Source: Amylostereum areolatum (taxonomy: Eukaryota; Basidiomycota; Agaricomycetes; Russulales; Stereaceae). Taken from it: a DNA stretch of 64,000 bases. The stretch's first letter is position 1. Each line of letters opens with the position of its first letter. Below the pieces are notes generated by a model that saw only the letters and a program-made list of their open reading frames with translations, did not search any database and was not told the DNA's origin. Location: positions 868,001 to 932,000 of the forward strand of contig SAXG01000005.1 of the NCBI GenBank assembly GCA_012932865.1, in the 5' to 3' direction. Shown here piece by piece: positions 34,471 to 44,892 of the stretch. Position numbers and translations under genes: made by a program.

Positions 34471-36034
34471 CGCCAGGTGTGGGAAGACATATGTTGTCGG
34501 GGAAGGAGGAGACGGAGAGGGCCATGGCGAGAGTTGCGATGTTGTGGGCGGAGGCAAGACAGAGGCCAAATGAGTGTAAGTACGAAACCGAAAGCCAAGG
34601 AACGTGCGGGTTTGCCCTAATATTGGCAGATAAGTTAACGGGTGGGTGAGATGGGTCGGGAAGGCGGGAAGGGGGGGAGATGTCGGTGGCGGGGGACCGA
34701 GTGTCTTAACTAGAGGAAGAGGACAGGGCTGGTCAGAAGCCTGCTCACGTGTAGGAAGCGAGCGATGATGGTCACACACCGCCCTACCTGTTAGTCAGAT
34801 CCTGCACGCGTTCTTAGATGAAGTGGAAGTGATGAGGTGAAGGGTTAGACGTGCGTGGGCTGGGGGCGGCAAGGCAGCGGACGTTTCGGAACGAATTCCA
34901 CGGACGAGACCTCTGGAGAGCCGGGTTAACGATGGGGTGAGAGCAACGAGTCCTGACGGGAAGAGCGAGCGGAACACATGAGCACGACGGGGAAACGAGG
35001 GCGAGCGACGGGGAAGATGGTGATGATGCATCACCCCGTCGAAAGAGCGAGCGCGAAGCCGACGCACCTGTTCAAAATTCGTGACGGCGGTCTACACTTC
35101 CCATACACCAAGCATCCCCCGTCCTCAGACGTGTCAAAGCGATGGGTTGCCGCGTGGAGAAGCGTATTCGACGAAACGGCTGAGGGAGACTAGAGTGAGA
35201 CTGGCGTTCAGTAAGCGTTAAATGAACGGGGCAGAACTTAAGAGAAGAACACGTACTGGATGGGCAGTCAGAAGAGAGGACAGTCAAGGGAGAGGTGGCC
35301 GCGGCTGTGTTCCTCCTGGGCCTGCTCGTCGGGAGACAGAAGGAAACAGACTGAGACTCTGAATGATTTCGTGCTCAATTTCGACCCTGAGATACATAGC
35401 CGCCGGCAAGTTGTAGCCAAGGCTGGAGCGACTTCTCCGCCGGCAACCATCTAACTAACCACCACGTTGAAGCTGAATCTTAGAAGTTGCTCTTGAGCTT
35501 GAGCACTGGTACTGAGTACTGAGTATTGAATATTGACTACTCAGTCTTTGATCGACACGAAATCCTACTCGTCTGCATTCGCACAAGATTCAATATCCAA
35601 ACCCGAACCGCCCCCGGACCCGTCATCTCCGACCCATCACGCTCTTTTCTTCCTTACAGACCTTACTTATGTGTACCATGATGGGAGCAGCATTGTTCCG
35701 CTCAATATCGACGCTCAGCGCTCATCAAAATTGGCGTGTAACTACGTAAGTAAAGTGTGCGGCCGGCGAACCACTGACCGTGCACACATACATAGAGTGA
35801 TATCGCTCTTGACCCGTCTCCAGCGAGGGAGAGAAATAGACGCTGCACGTCGGACGTCCGAGTCCCAACAGCGCGGATCCATCCATCCATCCAAAACATG
35901 ATGGACGGCAGTAAGTATGTATCCTAGAAACATAAAAAGTGGGTACATGGCGCGCCGGCCAAGCGTTCATAGAAGAAAAAAGACCGCGCAGGTCCGGGGT
36001 TTCCACGACGTGGGGGGCATCTGGCCCTGCCCGG
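34471..36034. other. Intergenic between IKS1 and the Ser/Pro-rich gene
   Basis: 1564 bp without a supported gene. It contains a TACTGAGTACTGAG repeat near 35510-35525 (reverse of one near 25490) and an (ATCC)n run near 35876-35892. Confidence 0.5.
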
Positions 36035-38730
36035 CTACGCGCTACACCACCCCCTCGCCCACCCCTCCCAGCACCCCCTCAACAGCGCGAGATGCACCAC
36101 GATCAGCGCCAGCGTATACCTCAGCCCCTCCCTCTGCACATCCCACAACCCCAACGCAAGCAGCGTCGCCATCGTCCTCGGGCCTAGCGGCTGCGGCGTC
36201 AGCGTTCGATCCAGCATCGACATCACCTTCGCGTCCACAGCGATGCGTCAGCAGAGAGACAGGCGCGACGACGGCGAGGCTCACCTTGACGGTGAACAAC
36301 CCCGCTTTGAGCACGCGTACGGCGCCGCGCACGGCCTCGGGCGAGGGTCGCCAGGCGGATGTTGTCGGGGATGGACCGGGCGGCGACGCGGGAAGACTGA
36401 GAACGGCGTCCTGCTCCTCCCGCCATGTCGGCATCTTCTCGTTCCTCGGCGTCGCGTCCGGATCCGGGTCGATCTCAGAGACGTGCGAGAATGCGATGGG
36501 ACGGTGGGGTGCGGGCGGGGTCGCCGGCGTCGTTGATCGGGGGACCGAGGGCGAGCTCGCGCGTTGGACCATGGAGGCGGGTATGAGCGAGTTGACGGGG
36601 GTTTTGGAGCGGTTGGGGCGGGGTAGAGGGTTGAGCTGGACACGGACGACGGGTGAGCTCGGGCTGGTGGATGGGCAAAGGCAGGTAAGGTACTTTTCCG
36701 GAACGGATGGCTTGCTGCACGCGTTCGGACGAGGGTCGGGAGGAGGGGACGATGTTGAGAAGACTCTCCAGGAGAACGAGGTAGGCTTGGGGAAGCCTCC
36801 GGGACGTAAAGACGGTCTCCAATGTCGAGTTGGCCGTGAATCTTTAGCCCAGGGGATCAGATATGAACGTGGCGTGGATCCGGAGGGACATACCCAGGGT
36901 ACGCAAGCACCTCCTTCTCGAGTCGGTCCATCGCCGAGCCTTCATCCACAGCCTCAGTGCCGTTGGCGCCTTCCCCATCCGACGACCAGTGGTAGGGCAG
37001 GCGGAAGAAAAGCATTTTGTGCAGGACCATGCCCAGTGACCACATGTCCGACTTGGAATCGACCGGTGGCAGGATGAAGGAAGGAGGTGCGGGGAGAGAC
37101 TCGGGCGACGTATATTCAAGTCTACGTGGAGCATGAGATCGAACGGGGGGCTAGTCGTAGCCGCGGGGACGTACGTTCCAGTGTTACCGCTTCGCGCGAT
37201 GGAGGAATTGATCATGTCTCGTGACGTGCCAAAGTCGGATAGCATCGCGCGTGGTCTACGAACAAGACGTTCAGCGTACACATAGCTCGAGCACAACGTA
37301 AAGGACCGACGTACATGAGAGTTCCCTGGTCCCAAGTAAGGAGGACGTTGCCAGGCTTGAGGTCGAGATGAAGGATAGTCTTGTCGTGCTATAACGAACG
37401 CTGAGCACTCCTTGGACCCAGCATCGGCGGAACAATCGCGCGACCTACCAAGAATGACAAACCCTCAACCACACCTCCAAAGAGGCCCAGCACCTCCTCT
37501 GCGCTGAACAGATGAACCGCCTTCCACGCTCCCCGTCCCCGCCCATCGCTCCCACCGACATTCATCCCCAACCTCGTCCGAAGCCGCTCCCTCTCCTCCG
37601 GCGGCGCCTGTTTCATAGCCCGGAACGCGCGTATGCGCGCCGAGCGCGACTGAATGGGCCCGTCAGAAGCCGGGGAGGCGTGATTCCTCTCGGCCGCGGC
37701 CGACTGGGGAATATGCGAGGACTGGGTGTCGCGGCCGAGACGAGCGTCGATGTAATCGTCGAGGGAGCCGCCCTCGGCCCATTGCATGAGAACACTTCAC
37801 GGCGCGCGTGAGCCTTCGCACACAGACTGCACGACGGCGTCGAATCGGCATGAGAGACCTACTGCAGTGTCGGCACCACGGGCCCGAAGCTGGAGAACTG
37901 CGCGTTCTCGAGCCAGGCGTGGTGGTAGGTGATGATGTTCGGGTGGTGCAGCGATTCGAGCAGGCGCACTTCGCGCAGGATTTGGAGGAGGTAGGACGCG
38001 GACTGGCCGACGGCGATCTTCTTGACGGCGAAATGACCTATCCGGCGGACTCAGCCCTGGCTTAAGCACGCATCATCGGGGGCGACGAACCGAGAGGATT
38101 TCCGTTGAGGACGTGCTGTGAAGTTGATCGATGTGAGTAGGCGTGGAAAGTTAAGCGGGCCACGCGCACCTGACAGAGGTACACGCTGCCACTCGCTCCC
38201 ATGCCGAGCCTTGCTTCTTCCTTGAAGAACGCTTTGAAGTAGCCTGCCGCCATGGTGTCCCGCCCAAACGCACTTGATCGTTCGCTGCCATTCTCGTCGT
38301 CGTGTGATGTTCCACTGAGGGAGCCGTCGTCGGAGCCGCTCAAGGAGGAGGGAGGAGGGGTTACCGGGCGGCTGGAAGATTCGTTGACCACCGCCAGGAG
38401 CTGGAAGTAGTTTTCTGCGCGGGCGTCGTGGGTGACGTCCTCGAAGCGATCGAGGTCGGCATCGAGGGAGTATTCGTCGAATTCGTGGCTGATGTCGTGG
38501 CGGTCGTCGGGGGGGAAGGGGCGTGAGCAATAGGGACAGATTTGAGGACGATGGGGACGACGCTGGGTGAGGGCGTTGTCAGAGGGGTGAATGGTGAGCG
38601 CATGAGAGGTGGGATCGTAGAGGACGATCTGGTTGGAAGCGTGGAGGATCGGGTACGGAGAATCTGTGTCGCTGTCGGGAGCGAGAACGGGGACGAGAGC
38701 GCGCTGGGGAGAAGTTTGCGTGGAATTCAT
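36035..38730 (-). CDS. IKS1: IKS1-type serine/threonine kinase with a C-terminal membrane segment
   Basis: Protein kinase of the fungal IKS1 group. The start at 38730 gives an N-terminal domain with CPYCSRPF (possible zinc pair) and FDEYSLDADLDRF. The kinase then reads: Gly loop LGMGASGSVYLCQ, ATP Lys in HFAVKKIAVG, hinge LMQWAEGGSLDDY with a long Ser/Arg-rich insert, catalytic loop HLDLKPGN (the HLD variant), DFGTSRDM, EYTSPESL and SDMWSLGMVLHKML. After the kinase, two further introns (58 nt each, donors GTACCT and GTGAGC) restore phase and lead to a tail with FTVKVMSMLD, LLALGLWDV and a hydrophobic LALIVVHLALL near the C-terminus. The tail probably anchors the enzyme in a membrane. Family call is firm; substrates are not known from sequence. 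Confidence 0.87.
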
Positions 38731-39018
38731 GTGAGTGTTCAGAGTACAGACCACGGGCCACGTCGAGTGCAGAGCAGCAGAGGGGAGAAGCACACGAGTC
38801 GAGGAAGCCGCGAAGGACAGTACGTAACATGCACGTGGATGTGGGTACATCTCACGTGATCGTTGACCAAGGGTGGTCCATGTGCATCACACGGTCCCTT
38901 GCCGTCGCCGTCACCGTCCAGCCCTCCCTCCAGGCTCCAGCTCCAGCGTCGCAAGGCCTTTTTTCGCTCGCTCCTTCTCCCTCGCTCCTCCGCTCGCTCC
39001 CTTTGAGGTCCACCCCGT
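38731..39018. promoter_or_regulatory. Bidirectional promoter, IKS1 (-) and DUF7137-like gene (+)
   Basis: 288 bp between the two start codons, with no coding frame of its own. The genes must share or partition this region. Confidence 0.45.
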
Positions 39019-39771
39019 CATGTCTTCCACTCAAAACAGTGCGACCGGAACCCAAGCAAGTGGCACTCAACCCACCGGTACCCAAGCAAGCGGCACCCAA
39101 GCCAGCGGCAGCCAAACGGGCTCAGCGTCGGCCTCAGCGACGGGGAGCGCCTCGGGCAACGCTACCGTCTCCATCCCCATCACTGCCGCCGCCGGCGCCC
39201 TCTCCGTCACCCAACCGCCCCAAACGACCGTCGCCTTCTTCAAACTCGCATCCAACCAGCCGATCACGTTCGCATGGTCATTTTCCGACGTCCTTTCCAC
39301 CCCCGCCTCCCTCACCGTATCCGCCATCGGCGCCAACGGTATTACCTACCCCGTCGGTCCCACGGACGGCGTGATCCCGGGAACTGCGACCAGCGTAGTC
39401 TGGGACGCGTGGGCGTTTCAAGAGAGCAACCCCGGTAGCAAGCTCGCGCAGCAAACGTACACGCTCAACATCCACGACGAACGAGGGGCCGGGGCAGCGC
39501 GAGCGGCGGGTTTGCTCCAAGCAAATAGCGCGCTCCGATTTGCGCTGTATACCCCTCAACCCTACACGCCGCTCGCCTCTGGTGCGTTCATCCGATTGAT
39601 ATCGCGTGTGCCTAAGCGGGGATGCTGACCGTCGATGCAGGCTGGAACTGTGGCGCCTGTCGAAACGAGGGGACGATGTTCGGCGCACACCCCGCGTTCG
39701 TCAGCGTCTTCGCCACAATCCTGATCATGTTTCTGTCGGGCTTCGCGTTGCTTCGTAACGGCGTGCACTGA
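39019..39771 (+). CDS. Single-pass membrane protein, DUF7137-like
   Basis: Two exons (intron about 39582-39640, donor GTGCGT). It starts with a Ser/Thr/Gly/Gln-rich stretch made of imperfect repeats of GTQASGTQ, likely heavily O-glycosylated. A beta-rich domain follows (TVAFFKLASNQPITFAWSF; DGVIPGTATSVVWDAW), then a short Cys motif GWNCGACRNEG, and a C-terminal hydrophobic segment (FVSVFATILIMFLSGFALL) ending RNGVH. The architecture matches a family of fungal surface or secretory-pathway proteins. No signal peptide is seen at the chosen ATG, so either an upstream exon was missed or the protein is tail-anchored. Function is unknown. Confidence 0.75.
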
Positions 39772-40486
39772 ACCGCGGACGGTTCGGACGATATCCGAGG
39801 GGAGCCGCGGTAGACGGACGGGAGTTGGAGGTTTTGTCGGGTTCGTGGGCTTGATCATGGACAATATGGTGTGTTATTTTAGGATGCTGGAGCGGGGCGA
39901 TGGCGGTACCGTCGCGCCGCGTTTGTTTTCGGGCGGTTGCACTCTGTACGTCTCGAACGTCGCTCACACCATCTCATGCTGTGTATCTCCGCACGTTGTT
40001 TTTTCGCATGGACATCTGTTTCTGTGACGCTGCCTTATCGCACTACCGCTACGTATTCCCAGGTTACCGCTTTCGAGGTTCCTTAGTACTCTACCCGTGG
40101 ACGATCGCGATGCATCTTAGAGGGTGTATTCGGACATAGTAATGCGTATGCGTGCTCAGGGCCGGGTCGATGACTGGAATAAGTCTTGTTGAGAGGAGAG
40201 CGGGCGCCGAGTGCCGAGGAGGACAAGTGCAGGGAAGTGCACGTGACGTATCGTCGTCGGTGGATCGACGGCGATGACTTCATCCGACTCGAGTTGGAAT
40301 TCATCCACGGTCGATCACCGCGAGAGAGCGGCGGCCATTGGCAGCTCCTCGACGTCCAGCATCGACGCCCTCGCGTTCCTAAGTGGCCGTCCGCCCTTGG
40401 CCTCCTCTCCCTTCCTGCCCCGCCCTCCGCCCTCTCCCACAGTATAAACAACAACTCCCGCCGTCCCACCGCTCATTCAATCCGCC
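39772..40486. other. Intergenic, promoter of the conserved unknown gene
   Basis: 715 bp without a gene. It ends in a TATA-like element at 40443-40448, 39 bp before the next ATG. Confidence 0.5.
40443..40448 (+). promoter_or_regulatory. TATA-like element
   Basis: TATAAA within AGTATAAACAACAAC lies 44 bp upstream of the start at 40487 and is followed by a C-rich leader. Confidence 0.45.
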
Positions 40487-42252
40487 ATGAACTTCCTCGC
40501 CGCCATCCGTTCTCCCCTCTCTAAATCCACCGACGCCCTCGTCGCTTGCCCCGACAAAGTACAGGACCCCATTATCGCACCCCCAGACGACGATCCCGCC
40601 CCGTCCGCCGCCGCCGCCGCCGACGACGACTCCTCTTCAGACCACGCTCCCGCCCTCGATCCCCTCTCCCCCTCCCCGTCTTCGAAACCCAACCGCCGCT
40701 GGTCCTTCAAGCCCGCCCTCGCACGTCTCAACCCTACCCACGTCGACCACAAGCCCCTCCTCTCCACCGCCGAAGAGCAGCACAAGCGCCAGCACGCGAT
40801 CGTCGCCCACGACCTCGCCGCGCACGCCCCCAAGCTCTCCAGCTCGGACCGCCGCGCCCAGCAATCCGCCCTCGTCGTGCGCGCCCTCATCTTCGGCAAC
40901 GATGGCATCTTGCCCGCCCCCCGCCCCAACGCCAAACCCGCGGTCACCAAGAACCAGATGAGCAAGGCCAAGGCCCAGCTGCTCGAGCCCAAGTCCGCGA
41001 ACAAGGTCATCATGCACCTTCGCACGCTCTCGCCCACCCAGAAGCCGGGCGGCACAAGGGGCAGCGCGCCCATTCACGCCGTTTGTCTTGCGCTCCCGGA
41101 GGAGGACGTCGAGAAACAGCACTTCAGCAGGCTCCAGAAGAGCGCGCCCGAGCCCGAGCCGCCGGCGCCAGACCTGGAGGGCGTGCAGACGCGTGAACGC
41201 GCTTTGGATGTCGAGATGTCGGTCACCAACTTTGCGACGGCTACGGTGGATTCCGTCTCGGAGGCGCTCAAGGACCTGCGTCTGGTCAACTTGGTCGCCG
41301 CATCCGATTTTGGGCTCGGGCAGCCGGGCGACGGGCAGGGGATCCTGGCGGGCGCGATCCCGACCGCGGAAACGGTCATCAATGGGGTCGTGCAAATTAC
41401 CCCCCAGCTGATGTCGTTGGGATATGCGACGGGAAAAGCGATCATGCCTGACCATACGGGCGTGTACCCTCCGACGGACAGGATGTCGGTGCTTACTTGT
41501 GAGCTTCCTCGGGGCGCATACATCCACCGGCTGATTTTCTTTGATAGATTGGTGGGGACTTGAGCTTGTTCTTCCTCCGCCAACGCTTGCCTACCTCGAT
41601 GTCGGTGCTCTTTTCCTCGTCTCACATACACAGGCACTCATGTCATCGTCCATAGCAGGCGCAGTCCATCTCCCACACCGCCATGAACTTCCTCTCGGCG
41701 CTGGCCATGGTCTACGGCGGCGTGCGCGAGATTCTGCCCTTCGTTCGGTACATCTCGCAGTACATGGAGTTCGAGTTTGGGTACATCAAGCAGCAGAACA
41801 AGGGCAAGGGCGTCGTGTGCGCCGCTACCTGGTACGCTTCTCTTCCTCCTCTGGGCCGGTTGAAGCTCATCCGTACGTGTGCAGGATCATGCCTGCGGCC
41901 ATGGTGGGCCCCCTCCGTCTCAATGCATGAGTGTATGCTGACCCGTATGCAGGTCCCTCGTCCTTGGGACTTTCCTACGCCTCCCCAGTCCTCCGTACCT
42001 GCGCCTCCAACCCCTTCGCCCCTTCCAAGCTTGCCTGTTGAACCCTTCCCCAGTGGACCGTCTCCTCCGGAGACCATGCCGCCCATTCAGCCTGCCATCC
42101 CGGCCGTCCCTTTGCCTGGAGGGGAACCCGATCACAGTTCGCCACCCGTGGCGGCGCCTGCGCCCCCAGCGGAAGACAAGGGCGCCTTCCCCGCGATCCC
42201 GCCCATCGCGCTGTTCCCTGGTCCTACACCCATCGCCGCCGTTACGGCGTGA
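40487..42252 (+). CDS. Conserved-looking protein of unknown function
   Basis: I do not recognise a named domain. Five exons: a long first exon (40487-41499) and four short ones, all joins in phase. The first 90 residues are low-complexity (Pro, Ala, Asp). A compact region follows with ALIFGNDGILPAP, AKAQLLEPKSANKVIMHLR, an acidic linker, then VEMSVTNFATATVDSVSEAL, GILAGAIPTAETVINGVVQ and QLMSLGYATGKAIMPDHTG. The third region has a hydrophobic helix YWWGLELVLPPPTLAYL and then MNFLSALAMVYGGVREILPFVRYISQ (possible membrane or amphipathic helices), ending in a Pro-rich tail of about 90 residues. Helix-rich content with repeated Val/Ala/Thr heptads suggests a scaffold or membrane-associated protein; this is inference. 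Confidence 0.7.
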
Positions 42253-42768
42253 TTCAACCTAGGCCCTCGTTCGATTTGATTGGAGATTCTTTCGTCTTCC
42301 TGTGGAGCGTTGACTTCGGCGGTCGGTCTCTCGGATCCTCTATCCTTTCCTTGTTTACGTTTACGATCCTTCACGACCCTCACGTTGTGCAATCGTCCCT
42401 GGAGCATGTATACCCGCGATCCTGCCATCTGTGTGTAAATCGTATCCATTCATTTTTCTCGGCTTCTCGATGGGGTGAGCGTCCTGGACTTGTGGCAGTT
42501 GGCAGTTGCGTCAGTGTCGTGCGATGAGTCCCGCAAGCTGTCGTCATCACCACCCGGTCGGGTTTAGCTCCTGCTTTTTCGCCTTCGGGTCCTCCCCCGA
42601 CATCACAATAACACTCGATCAAACCGCTTCCATCGTGCGCAGGGACACGACGACGCGATCTGTTGGAAAGTTACAACACGACGGAAAAGGAAACCAGTAC
42701 ATAAACAAGAAGCCTCGCAATACATTCTTTTGTAGCCCACGGTGACGTCGAACGACCCAAGCTGGAAC
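42253..42768. other. Convergent intergenic region
   Basis: 516 bp between the unknown gene (+) and the second P450 (-). No coding frame is supported. Confidence 0.5.
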
Positions 42769-44892
42769 CTAAGCCCGCAGGTTCAACAGCTTCACTTCGT
42801 CCTCCGCGTCCAGCAGCGAGGACACGCGCCCGTGCCGCGGGATGAGCCGGACGCGGTACGGCAGGGGCGAGCGCCCCGACTGGCCCTCGTACTCCTCGAG
42901 CGAGATCGGTTCGCCGGGAACGGGCTCGATCTCGAACGCCCAGAGCAGACGCGAGATGGCGAGCCAGAGCTCGCGCTCGGCGACGTGCACGCCCGGGCAG
43001 AAACGGCGGCTGGAATGGGGGACCACGGCCTCGTCAGCTGGGTCGAGAGGAGGGGGGGCTGGGGGCTGGGAGTAGACGTACCCGGCTCCGAAGGCCCAGT
43101 GGTCGCGCTGGAGGGGATCGCCGAGTTTCGACGACTCGGCGCACGAAAGCTCGTCCCCAAAGTACCGCTCCGGGTCGAATTTTTTCCTGCACCCACGCTC
43201 TGCTCAGCCCACGCCCTCCCTCACACCTACACACGATGAAACCTTGCACTCACGCGTCGGGGTACCGCGCCTCGTTGTGGTGCAGGCCGTAGCAGTTGAG
43301 GACGACGGCGGTGTTCTTGGGGAGGTACATCCCGTTGTACACGAAGTCCTCGGTCGAGTAATGCGGCGTCGCCATCCAGAACGGCGCGTGCGCGCGCTGG
43401 ACCTCCTTGATGATGGCGCGGATGTAAGGCAGACGGGGCTCGTCGTCGGCAGAGGGCCAGCAGTCCCGTCCGACGACCGCGTCCAGCTCGGCGTGCGCCC
43501 GCGCCTGAATGTCGGGGTAGGCGCAGATGAGCGCGAGGAACCACTGGATCACGCCGGCGGTCTGGGGGAGTTTCTTTCGTCAGTAGCTGATGGATCGACG
43601 GAGCGAAAGGCGGAAGGCGGATCTCACGGAGTGGACGCCTCCCAGCGTGAACACAGCCGAGAGCATGCACAGATCTTCCCAATCCAACTGGAAAATGGGG
43701 AAGCGCGTGAGCGGTCGCGGCGCGGAAACTTCGAGGGAGGAAAGGCGTTGGACGGCACCTTTTCTTTTTCCTGGTCGAGGATGAGCGTCTTGACGAGACA
43801 GTCCGGAACGTCTTCGCCGCGATCCAGGCGCGCGCGCACGCGTTCGATCATCGCGCCGTACACCTCCATGATGCCCGAGTGCAACGCGCGACCGCGGGCG
43901 CGCGTGGTGGTTGGAAGCCACTGAAGGGGCGTGATAAAGTCTACGATGTTGGCGAACGGCCCTGATAAATCCACGTTAGCGTTCCAAGGAACATAAGACG
44001 GGGTGTAGCAATCCACCTGTAAGATGCATAAACTCCGTCGCGAGCGCGAGAGCGCGTTCGACCAAAGGGTCGGAAGTGGAGTCCGTGCGGGTGGCGAAGG
44101 AGACCGTCAACATGTTACTGGTGGGGCGGCAGGTCAGCCCGCCTCTTCTGCGCAACGCGGTTTCTGTCGGGAACTCACTTCAAAGCGTAACGACCCGCGA
44201 AGTGCGCTGGGTTCACCGGGTGCAGGCCGGATCCGGACTCGTGGTAGAGGGATTTGATCAGGATGTGCGCCTCGTAGTCGAGGACGTGCGCGTAGCCTTC
44301 GATGGCCTTGGGAGTTAACAGGGACACGGCGATCTTACGGTGCTGCCTCCTGCAGGTCCAAGCCGTTGGTTAGAAGAAGAAAAAGGATGGATAAAGGATG
44401 GAGCGCACCAGCGGTCATCATACTTGGACGCGGTGATCGCACGTCCGTGCAGAATGGTTTGGTTTTTCAAGAAGTATTCCTTGCGGCTCGAGAAGATGGA
44501 GCCGTTCTTGACCAGGAGGTCGCGTGCAATGAGCGGGTCCGACACGACGACGAACAGCTGGTTGCCCAGGAAGAGGGAGAAGATCGGCCCGAACTGCTTC
44601 GTCCACGTCTGAAGCACGCGCTCGGGGTATTTGCGCAGGAAGGCGTAGCGCAGGAGCGGGCCTGGCGGAATGCTGTTCCCGTCCTTGTCCACGATGTTCT
44701 TGCGAAAGAAGAAGGGTGCGATGACGCAGACCGTCGTGATAAACACGACGACGGCCGCGAGCTTCAAGGACACGACCGGGATCGCTGGGCCCGTCTACAC
44801 CAAAATCAGCTCGGGAGTGGGAAGAGAAGCTAGGATCGTTAACGTACAAGGGCCTCAAGGAAGACAGCAGGGTCGGTTCCAACCGTGGACAT
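42769..44892 (-). CDS. Cytochrome P450 monooxygenase 2 with unusual I-helix
   Basis: Minus-strand P450 of about nine exons. The 15-codon first exon (start 44892) splices to a hydrophobic anchor (LAAVVVFITTVCVIAPFFF) and the hinge SIPPGPLLR. Landmarks: helix C with RRQHRKIAVSLLTP, the ExxR motif as EVQR near 43400, FDPERYFG, and the heme loop FGAGRRFCPGVHVAE assembled across an intron near 43030-43075 (axial Cys near 43000). The I-helix, assembled across an intron, reads FTLGGVHSTAGVIQWF: at the place where most P450s have Asp/Glu-Thr, this one has His-Ser. The remainder is complete, so the gene is probably expressed and folded. Altered proton delivery would be expected; the substrate is unknown. 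Confidence 0.9.

Noticed and set aside
32854..34779. 641-codon open frame on the minus strand
   Set aside because: Its second half is a Pro/Arg-rich shadow of the Ser/Pro-rich gene in another frame; only the N-terminal part belongs to the real gene.
36210..36275. Second apparent frameshift near the IKS1 C-terminus
   Set aside because: A GTGAGC donor and a 58-nt intron restore phase and give the expected tail.
36600..36720. Apparent frameshift in the IKS1 tail
   Set aside because: A 58-nt GT-AG intron (GTACCT to GTCCAG) joins the two frames exactly, so no frameshift is needed.
35917..37077. 386-codon open frame on the plus strand
   Set aside because: It lies antisense to the IKS1 kinase, is GC-driven and has no domain.
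40637..41527. 296-codon open frame on the minus strand
   Set aside because: Antisense shadow of the first exon of the plus-strand gene.
41560..41685. Possible frame break in the unknown gene at 40.5-42.3 kb
   Set aside because: A 58-nt intron ending CATAGCAG places the next exon in phase.
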